Assembly (NCBI GenBank): GCA_950054195.1
Contig: CATLPG010000017.1
Coordinates: 1 to 54,223 of the forward strand
From: an uncultured Saccharospirillaceae bacterium
GTDB lineage: Bacteria; Bacteroidota; Bacteroidia; Flavobacteriales_D; CAJJDF01
Direction of reading: 5' to 3'
DNA length: 54,223 nt
Below are positions 8,264 through 16,542 of the stretch, piece after piece. The notes under the pieces were generated by a model. It ran no database searches and was not told the DNA's origin. It saw nothing but the letters and a program-made list of their open reading frames with translations. The translations under genes and the position numbers were made by a program. Numbering within the stretch: position 1 is the first letter of the stretch; the number at the start of each line of letters is the position of its first letter.

Positions 8264-9733
8264 ATGGCTAAAAAAGAAAAAATAATTGATTTTAATTCTG
8301 GTTGGGATTTAGCTCCTGCTCCAGAAAGCACAAGTCACATTCGTTTAAAAAAGAAGTATGATTTGTATATCGGTGGAAAATGGGTTAAACCATCTTCTGG
8401 AAAGTATTTTGATACGATTAACCCAGCTACCGAAGAAAAAATTGCTGAAGTTGCTGAAGCTGATGCAAAAGACATCGATAAAGCGGTGAAAGCTGCTAAA
8501 AAAGCATACGATGAAGTATGGTCGAAGCTTTCTGGAAAAGAAAGAGGAAAATACATTTACCGTATTGCTCGAATTATGCAAGAAAGAGCAAGAGAGCTTG
8601 CTGTTATAGAAAGTATTGATGGTGGTAAACCAATTAGAGAATCAAGAGATATTGATGTTCCTTTAGCTGCAAATCACTTCTTTTACTATGCGGGTTGGGC
8701 AGATAAACTAGAATATGCTTTCCCAAATAGAAAAGTTAAACCTTATGGTGTTGCAGGTCAAATAACTCCTTGGAACTTTCCTTTACTGATGGTTGCTTGG
8801 AAAATAGCTCCTGCTTTAGCCTGTGGAAACACAGTAGTTTTAAAACCTGCTGAAACAACTCCTTTAACTGCAATTAAACTTGCAGAAATTTGTGAGCAAG
8901 CAGGCTTACCAGCGGGTGTAGTAAATATTGTTACGGGGGCTGGTTCAACTGGTGCTGAAATTGTAAACCATAAGAATGTTGATAAAGTTGCTTTTACTGG
9001 TTCTACTGGTGTTGGAAAAATTATTCAACGTGCAATTGCTGGTACAGGTAAAAAAGCTACACTAGAATTAGGTGGTAAAGCTGCAAACATCATTTTTGAA
9101 GATGCCCCGTTAGACCAAGCGGTAGAAGGTGTAATTAATGGAATTTTCTTTAACCAAGGACATGTGTGTTGTGCTGGTTCTAGGTTATTTATCCAAGAGT
9201 CTGTTTATGATAAAGTAATGCGTAAACTAAAAGACCGTATGGAAAGCTTAGTAGTTGGTGACCCACTAGATAAGAATACAGATATAGGTGCAATTAACTC
9301 CAAAGAGCAATTAAACACCATCAATAAATACCTTAAAATTGGTAAGGAAGAAGGAGCTGATATTTATCAACCTTCTTGTAATATTCCTAAAAAAGGATAC
9401 TGGTGTAAGCCAACCTTGTTTTACAACTTAGCGCAATCAAGCAAAATCACACAAGAAGAAATTTTTGGACCTGTTTTAGCGATTCAAACATTTAGAACGG
9501 TATCAGAAGTTATTGCAAAAGCAAACAATACTCCTTATGGTTTATCTGCTGGTGTTTGGACAGATAAAGGATCGAAGATATTTAACATGACATCTCAAAT
9601 GAGAGCTGGAGTTGTTTGGGCAAATACCTACAACAAATTTGATCCTGCATCTCCGTTTGGAGGATATAAAGAAAGTGGGTTTGGACGTGAAGGAGGGTTA
9701 CATGGATTATCAGCTTATTTAAAATTTGATTAG
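8264..9733 (+). CDS. Aldehyde dehydrogenase, full length (ALDH16-type catalytic half)
   Basis: 489-residue NAD(P)-dependent aldehyde dehydrogenase. The Rossmann and catalytic signatures are complete: TPWNFPLLMVAWK (168-180), GNTVVLKPAE, FTGSTGVGK, LELGGKAANII with general base Glu268, and FNQGHVCCAGSR with nucleophile Cys302 and neighbour Cys303. EIFGPVL and the oligomerisation end are also present. It has a roughly 30-residue N-terminal extension before the DLYIGGKW block. It sits two genes after deoC and directly before a truncated ALDH-like gene. It may oxidise acetaldehyde from the DeoC reaction (inference from context). The 489 + 293 residue pair matches the two-part layout of single-chain ALDH16 proteins. 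Confidence 0.92.
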   Translation: MAKKEKIIDFNSGWDLAPAPESTSHIRLKKKYDLYIGGKWVKPSSGKYFDTINPATEEKIAEVAEADAKDIDKAVKAAKKAYDEVWSKLSGKERGKYIYRIARIMQERARELAVIESIDGGKPIRESRDIDVPLAANHFFYYAGWADKLEYAFPNRKVKPYGVAGQITPWNFPLLMVAWKIAPALACGNTVVLKPAETTPLTAIKLAEICEQAGLPAGVVNIVTGAGSTGAEIVNHKNVDKVAFTGSTGVGKIIQRAIAGTGKKATLELGGKAANIIFEDAPLDQAVEGVINGIFFNQGHVCCAGSRLFIQESVYDKVMRKLKDRMESLVVGDPLDKNTDIGAINSKEQLNTINKYLKIGKEEGADIYQPSCNIPKKGYWCKPTLFYNLAQSSKITQEEIFGPVLAIQTFRTVSEVIAKANNTPYGLSAGVWTDKGSKIFNMTSQMRAGVVWANTYNKFDPASPFGGYKESGFGREGGLHGLSAYLKFD

Positions 9734-9749
9734 CAAAAAGAAAGTACAA

Positions 9750-10631
9750 ATGGCTAGACTAGAAATATTGAAAACGTATAAAATATATATTGGAGGAAGT
9801 TTCCCTAGAACAGAATCTGGGAGGTATTACCCTTTAGTTGATAAAGACGGAAAAGAGATCGCAAACATTTGTTTGGGCTCTCGAAAAGACTTTAGAAATG
9901 CTGTTGTTGCGGCACGTGGAGCTTTTGGCGGATGGAGCAATAAAACAGCTTTCAACAGAAGTCAAATTTTATACCGTATTGCAGAAATGCTAGAAGGTAG
10001 AAAAGCTCAATTTATTGAAGAATTAGTACTTCAAGGCAGTTCAAAGGCGGATGCTGAAAAAGAAGTAATCACCTCTGTTGACCGTTTGATCTACTTTGCT
10101 GGTTGGGCAGACAAGTTTCAGCAAATTTTTAGCTCTGTAAACCCAGTATCAACACCACATTTTAATTTCTCTGGGCATGAGGCGATGGGAGTTGCTTCCA
10201 TCTTAGCCCCAGAAGATAATGGACTAATTGGATTAGTTTCAACAATTGCTCCTGTAATAGCATCTGGAAATACCTGTATTGTTATTCCATCAGAAAGTAA
10301 GCCATTAACAGCTATTTCTTTTGCTGAAGTATTAAACTCAAGCGATGTTCCTGGAGGGGTTGTAAATATTATTACAGGAAAAAAAGAAGAGATTTTACCG
10401 CATATTAATAAACACATGGATGTAAATGCCATTCTTTATTGTGGAGACGATAAAAAGCTTATTAAAGAGCTTGAAGAAGAATCTATCTCCAACCTAAAAA
10501 GGATTAGAGTAAAGAATTATAATTGGTTAAAAGACGATGCTGAAAACCCTTATTTCATTACCGATTTTACAGAAGTAAAAACTACTTGGCACCCAATAGA
10601 GCAAGTTGCTGGTGCTGGAAGTGGATATTAA
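9750..10631 (+). CDS. Truncated aldehyde dehydrogenase-like protein lacking the catalytic domain
   Basis: 293 residues from ATG 9750; an in-frame TTG at 9726 would overlap the preceding ALDH. It keeps the N-terminal ALDH core: YIGGSFPRTESGRYYPL, SVDRLIYFAGWADK, and GNTCIVIPSESKPLTAISFAE, which matches GNTVVLKPAETTPLTAI. It ends near where the catalytic Cys domain should begin, closing with WHPIEQVAGAGSGY. There is no GQxCxA motif or ELGG glutamate, so it cannot be an active ALDH alone. The clean reading frame, the intact terminator after it and the 16-bp spacing argue for a functional pseudoenzyme subunit rather than decay. It corresponds to the inactive second domain of ALDH16 proteins, here as a separate gene. 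Confidence 0.82.
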   Translation: MARLEILKTYKIYIGGSFPRTESGRYYPLVDKDGKEIANICLGSRKDFRNAVVAARGAFGGWSNKTAFNRSQILYRIAEMLEGRKAQFIEELVLQGSSKADAEKEVITSVDRLIYFAGWADKFQQIFSSVNPVSTPHFNFSGHEAMGVASILAPEDNGLIGLVSTIAPVIASGNTCIVIPSESKPLTAISFAEVLNSSDVPGGVVNIITGKKEEILPHINKHMDVNAILYCGDDKKLIKELEEESISNLKRIRVKNYNWLKDDAENPYFITDFTEVKTTWHPIEQVAGAGSGY

Positions 10632-10644
10632 AAAAAACTACTTG

Positions 10645-10684
10645 AAACAACAAAAGGGATGCTTGTGCATCCCTTTTGTTGTTT
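10645..10684. terminator. Bidirectional terminator
   Basis: Perfect 18-bp stem, AAACAACAAAAGGGATGC (10645-10662) with its complement at 10667-10684, around loop TTGT. It lies between the convergent deoC/ALDH operon and the minus-strand barrel gene, with A/T tracts on both sides, so it can serve both. Confidence 0.88.
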
Positions 10685-10702
10685 ATTATAAGTTTATTTC
10701 CA

Positions 10703-11338
10703 CTAGAACTTAGCCGTTAATCCACCTTGAATTACTGCTTTTGCTATTCCTACTTCAACATACGCACCAATTTTTTCTGTAAACATAAAGCGAGAACCAA
10801 TTGTCATATCTATAGCGTATTTTTGAGAAAAGACAAGAATTGATGTTGATGGACTAGATAAATAATCTCTCTCAGGGTCAGGATCATTACTCTCTACTTT
10901 CCAACTGTCTTTTCTATAACCTACTCCCATACCTATATATGGGTCTATTCTATCTCCTTTAGCAAAGTGATAATTAAACCTTAATAGAAAGGTAGTACTA
11001 CTCCATTTCCCTTTTTCTTTGAGTAACGCAGAGCTATCGCTCGTATAAATGCTATTGAAATTATAATTTATCGTTCCAGATGTATGAGCTACATTTATAC
11101 CAATGCCATAATTATCCTTAATACCATACTCATATTTAAGAAAAACAGGACCTAAAAAAGATGCTTTAATATCAACATCATCTGTTAAAGCAGGTGTAGT
11201 GGTCCTTAACATTGTTTGAGCGCTACTACCGTATCCATAACCAATACTCACATAGTGTTTACTTGATTCAAAAACTTGTGCATTAGCACTTAAAAAAGAC
11301 ATTCCTAAAAAGAGTGTATATATAATGTAATTTTTCAT
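10703..11338 (-). CDS. Outer-membrane beta-barrel protein (small barrel, paralogue 1)
   Basis: 211 residues with signal peptide MKNYIIYTLFLGMSFLSANA|Q. The mature protein consists of alternating amphipathic strands typical of 8-stranded OmpW/OmpX-like barrels and ends in a strand with a terminal aromatic residue (GGLTAKF). It is clearly a paralogue of the gene at 12293-12919: both share FLLRFNYHFAKGD/ILLRFNYHLGGND, DPYIGMGVGYRKDSWK/DPYFGMGAGYRQGTWK and the end GAYxEVG/GAYAEIG..KAxVQGGLT. The transported substrate is unknown. Transcription ends at the shared hairpin 10645-10684. Confidence 0.82.
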   Translation of the reverse strand: MKNYIIYTLFLGMSFLSANAQVFESSKHYVSIGYGYGSSAQTMLRTTTPALTDDVDIKASFLGPVFLKYEYGIKDNYGIGINVAHTSGTINYNFNSIYTSDSSALLKEKGKWSSTTFLLRFNYHFAKGDRIDPYIGMGVGYRKDSWKVESNDPDPERDYLSSPSTSILVFSQKYAIDMTIGSRFMFTEKIGAYVEVGIAKAVIQGGLTAKF

Positions 11339-11377
11339 GTTAATTGTTTTGTGTTTAAAAATTTGAAAAGCTTAGCC

Positions 11378-12097
11378 CTAAGCTAAAACAACTATTAAAA
11401 GAGCTAGTGTAATGAATACTAAACTAATTTTAACAGCTGTTCTACCAAAAAATTTAGTGTGCTTTGTATCATATTTAAAGTTTTCTCTTGCAGTAGCCTT
11501 TAAGGATAAAAGACCTAAACCTAGTGACGGTAAAAAAAACAAAAATGTCAATAGCATAATCCATGGTGCCCCTCCAAAAATTACTCCAAAACCTGTAATA
11601 GAAAAAGTTATTATTCCAATAATAGAAAATACAAAAGCAAATACTGATGTTCCAGAAGCACCTCTATTATATTCTTTTTCTTCAAAATTTTTAGAAATAT
11701 TATTTTCTTTTTTTATCTGGTCATTTGTCAATCTTGTGTTTAGCTGTTTTTCTGAGTGTGTTATTAAGGCTGCACGCTCATTATTTACTAAAGTGGGCTT
11801 AGATATATTCAAATCGCTTTTTATATCTGCTAAATTATCCGTTTGATTTTCTGATGTGTTTGAGGTTATAATACTTATAGCTTCTTTGTTTTGAATCTCC
11901 TCTTCGATAAAAACCTTATCCTTAATAATATTTCTCTGATTGGTTTTGTTATTCTTTCTATACTTTTTGGAAGAGTTAATGTAGTAACCTTTTGTGTATT
12001 TTCTTTTTTGAAAAATTGAATTTGATACTACGTCATTAGATGTTTTACACGATGCCAGTAGAATTAGCACAACTACACTAAAAAGAGTGTTTTTCAT
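11378..12097 (-). CDS. Lipoprotein with C-terminal transmembrane helices
   Basis: 239 residues from the ATG at 12097; a longer frame reaches 12187 but lacks a credible signal. The N-terminus MKNTLFSVVVLILLASC is a lipoprotein signal (lipobox LASC, Cys17). A basic/polar low-complexity linker (about 20-145) follows, then three hydrophobic segments: AFVFSIIGIITFSITGFGV, PWIMLLTFLFFLPSLGLGLL and the C-terminal VKISLVFITLALLIVVLA. Having both a lipobox and membrane helices points to an inner-membrane location. It lies between the two paralogous barrel genes. Function unknown; the C-terminal part resembles small DUF4190-like membrane domains, but I am not certain. Confidence 0.6.
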   Translation of the reverse strand: MKNTLFSVVVLILLASCKTSNDVVSNSIFQKRKYTKGYYINSSKKYRKNNKTNQRNIIKDKVFIEEEIQNKEAISIITSNTSENQTDNLADIKSDLNISKPTLVNNERAALITHSEKQLNTRLTNDQIKKENNISKNFEEKEYNRGASGTSVFAFVFSIIGIITFSITGFGVIFGGAPWIMLLTFLFFLPSLGLGLLSLKATARENFKYDTKHTKFFGRTAVKISLVFITLALLIVVLA

Positions 12098-12266
12098 TTT
12101 AATTTTTTTTGAATTGTTAACAAGCCTATTACAAATGACATGCCAAATTAGTTTTAAATAGAAAATATTCAAAATCAACTTTAACATTTGATCACTTTCT
12201 TGATTAGAAAAACAATCTCTTTTTATCTCATTTATTGCATATAGAATATTAAATAAGACATGAAAA

Positions 12267-12287
12267 AGGAGATGAAATTCATCTCCT
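12267..12287 (-). terminator. Terminator after small barrel paralogue 2
   Basis: Inverted arms AGGAGATGAA and TTCATCTCCT just after the stop of the 12293-12919 gene, followed in the minus direction by tttttca. Confidence 0.65.
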
Positions 12288-12292
12288 ATTAA

Positions 12293-12919
12293 TTATAAAT
12301 TAATTGTCAATCCTCCTTGTACTAGAGCTTTTGACAAGCCAATTTCCGCATAAGCCCCAATGTTTGGTGTAAACATGTATCTACCTCCCATAGTTAACTC
12401 AAAACCAAAAGGGTTTGCACCTGGTATATTAAAACTATCGAATGGCTGTTCTGGATCATTGGTTGACGTTTTCCAAGTTCCTTGACGGTATCCTGCCCCC
12501 ATTCCAAAGTATGGATCAAATTTATCGTTTCCGCCTAAATGGTAATTAAACCTTAGTAAAATACTATAATTGCTCCAATCAAGTGTTTGTTTTAATTGAT
12601 CATTTCCATCGCTTGTTGTTTCATTATAAATCCATTCGGTATGTGCAGAAGCATAAGCAAAGTTAACCCCAACTCCAAAGTTATCAGTTACTGCTTTTTC
12701 TACTTTAACAAATAAAGGATTAAATCCCGGTGAATAATTTATTTCCCCACCACTTATGGCATCAGCGGTTTTAAATGCAAACTGTGTTCCGTTTAAATAA
12801 CCCAAACCTCCACTAATTAATAAATCCCCTTCTTGAAAGGCCATTCCATCAAAGTTTTCTTGAGCACTTAAATTAAGTCCTAAAACTCCCATCGCTAGTA
12901 TTAAAATTCTCTTTTTCAT
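12293..12919 (-). CDS. Outer-membrane beta-barrel protein (small barrel, paralogue 2)
   Basis: 208 residues with signal peptide MKKRILILAMGVLGLNLSAQ. The barrel shows strands such as YSILLRFNYHLGG, FDPYFGMGAGYRQGTW and GAYAEIGLSKALVQGGLTINL. It is the paralogue of 10703-11338, about 1.2 kb away on the same strand with a lipoprotein gene in between, so the pair probably arose by tandem duplication. Its own terminator follows at 12267-12287, and it begins 60 bp after the stop of the O-antigen ligase-like gene. Confidence 0.82.
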   Translation of the reverse strand: MKKRILILAMGVLGLNLSAQENFDGMAFQEGDLLISGGLGYLNGTQFAFKTADAISGGEINYSPGFNPLFVKVEKAVTDNFGVGVNFAYASAHTEWIYNETTSDGNDQLKQTLDWSNYSILLRFNYHLGGNDKFDPYFGMGAGYRQGTWKTSTNDPEQPFDSFNIPGANPFGFELTMGGRYMFTPNIGAYAEIGLSKALVQGGLTINL

Positions 12920-12979
12920 CTTTCAAAAATTTTGTGTTTGCATGAGGTAAAGCAAGGGTTATACCAAAAAGTAAAAAGA

Positions 12980-14416
12980 TTATTTACTTAACTGTTTCTT
13001 AACTTTTATATCCAGCATTAAAATAGCTGAAAAGCTAAGCCATATGGGGACTGAGGCTTTATCAGTATCCAGGTAATTATTTAAGAATCCATGAGCAAAA
13101 TAGGAAGTTAATGCCATAATAATTCCTAATACCATCCACTTTAGGTTTGGATCTTCCAGTCGGATATATAACATAGATGCTTTATAAAAAACAAGCACTA
13201 ATAAGGTTAAGAGGGAAAGTAATCCTATAACACCAGTTTCTGCTAAGGCTCCTAAATATTCACTGTGGGCGTTTCCTCTATCTCCAAAATTTGTACTGAT
13301 AATGGTTAAATCTCCAGAGTGTTGAAAAGGTGCATATTCAAACGCATACGTTCCCCCACCCCATCCAAAAAACGGACGTTCTGCAAACATTTTATACGCA
13401 GATTTCCAACGATTAATTCGCTCTAGGTTTGATGCATCTGTAGAGATGTTAGAGATTGACTCGATATGCTTTGAAAAATTATCCGATGAATCGGTATCGT
13501 TTTTACTAAGCTTCATGGATATTTCGTTATAGAACCCAAGAGCAATGATTCCTCCAAGAAGCGTTACCCCAAGTACATACTTAAATTTAATTTTAAGTTT
13601 AAACAGTAAAAACACGCCAAAAGAGGCTAATAAGCTTAACCAAGCTGCCCTGGTATATGAATACACCAAACCTATAATTAATATCGTTAGTATGCTCCCT
13701 AAGGTTAACTGTGTGGCAGCGGTATTTCCTTTTCTAAATAGCATAACAGCTGCTATTGGAATAAAAAAGGCTACAATGGCTCCATACGAAGTATGGTCTT
13801 TAAAAAACGGACTCATAATCCAGTGAGCTATTTCTTGATCAAACCCATGTCCGTAATGTCTTACTAATGTGATTAAAACGACAATCGCTAGTGGGATAAG
13901 GTACAACCACTGCACGAGATAGATATTCTTTTCTTTCTTAAATAATCGAACCCCAAAAAAGAATAAAGGAATAATAAACCACAGTTTAGAAATAAAGAAC
14001 TTTAAAGAAACGATAGGTCGTTCACTTGTAAAACAAGTAATGAATATCCAAGCTAAATAAAAAATTACCGCATAACTAATGGGATGATTAATAATTTGCT
14101 TATTATACGTTTTACTTTGTAGCCATTTTAAACTAATTAGTACCGTTAAACCAAAAAGTATTGGTTCGGTAGGAAGATAGAATCCAAATGAGGCATCTAA
14201 ATCCATGCTCTCTAAGTTTAGCGAAAATGGGGTACAAAACACAACAAAAAGTACTACTGCTTTCGTATGATAAACAGAAGCATAGATGATGGCTAAAGCT
14301 GGTGGCAAAAATACAGCTAAATAGTTTTCGGCATAGATACTCCACACGCATAGACATATAAAAGTAATGCTTATACCATATAACCATCCTTTTTTATGTA
14401 ATCCTAGTGCTTGCAA
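12980..14416 (-). CDS. O-antigen ligase/polymerase family membrane protein
   Basis: 478 residues with about 11-12 hydrophobic segments. The long periplasmic loop (about 310-395) contains GWGGGTYAFEYAPFQHSG and GDRGNAHSEYLGALAETGVIGLL, the hallmark of the Wzy_C/WaaL family that joins or polymerises glycans on lipid carriers at the periplasmic face. The start appears to be TTG at 14416, 12 bp after the end of the Wzz-like gene; no in-frame ATG lies before the first helix. The pairing with a chain-length regulator suggests a polysaccharide role, but no glycosyltransferase genes are nearby, so the glycan is unknown. Confidence 0.85.
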   Translation of the reverse strand: MQALGLHKKGWLYGISITFICLCVWSIYAENYLAVFLPPALAIIYASVYHTKAVVLFVVFCTPFSLNLESMDLDASFGFYLPTEPILFGLTVLISLKWLQSKTYNKQIINHPISYAVIFYLAWIFITCFTSERPIVSLKFFISKLWFIIPLFFFGVRLFKKEKNIYLVQWLYLIPLAIVVLITLVRHYGHGFDQEIAHWIMSPFFKDHTSYGAIVAFFIPIAAVMLFRKGNTAATQLTLGSILTILIIGLVYSYTRAAWLSLLASFGVFLLFKLKIKFKYVLGVTLLGGIIALGFYNEISMKLSKNDTDSSDNFSKHIESISNISTDASNLERINRWKSAYKMFAERPFFGWGGGTYAFEYAPFQHSGDLTIISTNFGDRGNAHSEYLGALAETGVIGLLSLLTLLVLVFYKASMLYIRLEDPNLKWMVLGIIMALTSYFAHGFLNNYLDTDKASVPIWLSFSAILMLDIKVKKQLSK

Positions 14417-14428
14417 AATAACGGGTAG

Positions 14429-15403
14429 TTATTTTAACTGTTTGATTTTTTGATTTGCTAACAACAATACAATTGAAAACAAAAACGCACAAAATGTAGA
14501 AATAACCACAATTAACCAGCGAATTGGATAAGCTTTCTTTTCTGCTGGGTTCGCTTTTTCTACCTCAAATTTATGGGAGAATGTAGAGTTAGCATCAGAT
14601 TTTGCTTGTTCATAAACAAATTCCATTCGTGATAAACGCTCATTCATGTTTTCCAGCTTGTATTCCATGCTTGTGTATAAACTACCGTATTTATCGGTTG
14701 CATCAATTTTTTGTTTAATTAAGTTTTTCGTGCTAACATCGGTTGCACTAGCTAAACCAGAAACTAGGTAAGGACGTGTTTCTTTATCAACTACACCCTT
14801 TTCACTTAACGAAGCCATAGAATCAACAATGGTTGTTATTTCTTGCATCAGTTTTTCTTTTTCTGATTCTGCAATAGCCATGGCTTGCTTGGCTCTTATT
14901 TTAATCATTCGGTTTTTAGCACTATCCAAATATGCAGAAATATCGTTTGCTATATTTGCTGCATAAACAGGGTCTTTATCAAGCACGGATATTTTTACTG
15001 ATCCATACGGTGTTCTTTTGAAAGAGATGTTATCGTTATAGGTTTCATTTAATTCTGTTAGTTTTAGTTTGCTATCAGGATCAATATCGTAATGCTCGAT
15101 AAGGTTGTATTTACTTATGATACGATCTCTAATATCTGCAGATTGTAGTACCTGAATCATTTGTTCGGCTTGTTCTTCTTCTCCAAACTGAGTAGAGCTT
15201 TGCTCTGCATGGATTTCATCGGTAAAAGCTACGGTATTTGTCATTGCTGGAAAAACAATCACTTCTGATCGGTATTTTTCTTCAATCATAAAAGAAACGA
15301 TAGCAGACAAAACGGCTGCTACGAAACAAATAATGATTAAAAAAACTCTTTTATCCCAAATAAACTGCACCAAGTCGGATGCATTGTCTTGATTTTGGTT
15401 CAT
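14429..15403 (-). CDS. Wzz-type polysaccharide chain-length determinant
   Basis: 324 residues with the classical Wzz topology: a short cytoplasmic N-terminus, TM1 at about 18-37 (RVFLIIICFVAAVLSAIVSF), a large periplasmic coiled domain including the segment VSVLDKDPVYAANIANDI-like (KISVLDKDP..AANIANDISAYLDSAKN), and a C-terminal TM2 (WLIVVISTFCAFLFSIVLLL) followed by a basic tail. The proline-rich pre-TM2 block is AEKKAYPIRWL. There is no tyrosine-kinase domain. It is co-directional with the O-antigen ligase-like gene, with a 12-bp gap, and probably sets the chain length for it. Confidence 0.85.
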   Translation of the reverse strand: MNQNQDNASDLVQFIWDKRVFLIIICFVAAVLSAIVSFMIEEKYRSEVIVFPAMTNTVAFTDEIHAEQSSTQFGEEEQAEQMIQVLQSADIRDRIISKYNLIEHYDIDPDSKLKLTELNETYNDNISFKRTPYGSVKISVLDKDPVYAANIANDISAYLDSAKNRMIKIRAKQAMAIAESEKEKLMQEITTIVDSMASLSEKGVVDKETRPYLVSGLASATDVSTKNLIKQKIDATDKYGSLYTSMEYKLENMNERLSRMEFVYEQAKSDANSTFSHKFEVEKANPAEKKAYPIRWLIVVISTFCAFLFSIVLLLANQKIKQLK

Positions 15404-15543
15404 GATTTCGTTTTGGTTTAGGAATCAAAAATAGTAATATCTCTTTAATTATCGACTTAACCGCTAATAAAGGTAGTTAACTGTGTTTTTTAATAATTAT
15501 TTTGCGTGTGGGCAATAAGTTGGGGAAAGGAGTTTTCTTGAAA

Positions 15544-16509
15544 CTATTTTAGACCAATAATTTTAAATTCTACCCTTCTGTTTTTAGCATGAGCTAATTC
15601 TCTGTCTTGAATATCTTCAATCTTAATTATTTCTTCATTTTTAACCAACGCCTGTGCATTTTTGTACCCTTTACTGATTAAACGATCACTTTCAACTCCC
15701 TTTTCAACTAAATAGCTCTTGATATTTTTAGCTCTTTTCCTATCGATTCTATTGGCATATCTATTATACCTGCTATCTAAATGAACTCCTATTTCCACAA
15801 TTAGACTATCATGTTTTATCAAAAAATCAGCTATACTATCCAATAATTGAAAACTCTCTGGCTTAACTTCATATTTTTCAAAGTCAAATTGAATGCTTGT
15901 TGGAGGGGTATACGTATCTCCAATCTCAAAACTTGATGTATTGAAGGTTATTATTCCATAATTGTTGTTTTGAATCAAAGATGTATATCTATTAAAATCC
16001 TCATATAACACTGATTCTATTTTCAAAAGATTTTTTTCTAATGACAACTCATCAATGGGCTGTTTATTTGTTAAAAAACGGTCATATCCAAGTATTTCAG
16101 AATCAATTAGTTTTGCATTAACAAAATAAAACTTCCCCATATACTTGTTTTCTAAACTCGAATAATCAAAAGAGTCATTTGCTACATCATAGGAAAACGT
16201 GCCAAAACTCTCACTTATATAAATTAATTTATTTTTATTTATATAATACTTGTTATGATGGACACCATTTGAAACAAAAGTCTTAACCTCAATTTTTGCT
16301 AAAGAGTTATTGATGTATGAGGCCTCTAGAGTTCCCCCTCCATCTGTCACTTGGTTTTGAAACTCTTCATTTTCAAATACTACTGTTTTTGAGAATTTAG
16401 CACTATCAATAAAAGCAATTACTTTATCGATAGAATTATAAGTTTTGTTTAGTTGTCCAAAATAATTTACATTAATCAATAATAGTATTATCGTCAAAGC
16501 ATTTTTCAT
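15544..16509 (-). CDS. OmpA-domain outer-membrane/periplasmic protein
   Basis: 321 residues from the ATG at 16509 (an adjacent TTG at 16512 is also in frame). The N-terminus is a signal peptide (NALTIILLLINVNYFGQ). Residues about 20-210 are an unrecognised beta-rich domain. The last 110 residues form an OmpA-like peptidoglycan-binding domain: IQFDFEKYEVKPESFQLLDSI, then VEIGVHLDSR in place of the usual GHTD, RAKNIKSYLVEKGV, ISKGYKNAQAL and NRRVEF. The substitution of VHLDSR for GHTDNxG is unusual but keeps the key Asp. It probably tethers the envelope to peptidoglycan. It is unrelated to the Wzz gene, since 140 bp separate them. Confidence 0.8.
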   Translation of the reverse strand: MKNALTIILLLINVNYFGQLNKTYNSIDKVIAFIDSAKFSKTVVFENEEFQNQVTDGGGTLEASYINNSLAKIEVKTFVSNGVHHNKYYINKNKLIYISESFGTFSYDVANDSFDYSSLENKYMGKFYFVNAKLIDSEILGYDRFLTNKQPIDELSLEKNLLKIESVLYEDFNRYTSLIQNNNYGIITFNTSSFEIGDTYTPPTSIQFDFEKYEVKPESFQLLDSIADFLIKHDSLIVEIGVHLDSRYNRYANRIDRKRAKNIKSYLVEKGVESDRLISKGYKNAQALVKNEEIIKIEDIQDRELAHAKNRRVEFKIIGLK

Positions 16510-16542
16510 CAAAATAAAAATTAAACAATCATTATTTTAACC

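Noticed and set aside
9750-10631. Truncated ALDH as a frameshifted pseudogene
   Set aside because: The frame is intact, the end is clean, and a strong terminator follows. The size matches the inactive half of ALDH16, so a functional pseudoenzyme is more likely.
11412-11846. Plus-strand frame of 144 codons opposite the lipoprotein gene
   Set aside because: It is an opposite-strand shadow. The minus frame has a lipobox and TM helices, and the plus frame shows no start context or homology.
15404-15543. Possible RNA gene in the 140-bp gap between the Wzz and OmpA-domain genes
   Set aside because: No tRNA-like cloverleaf or strong hairpin could be drawn; it looks like ordinary AT-rich spacer.
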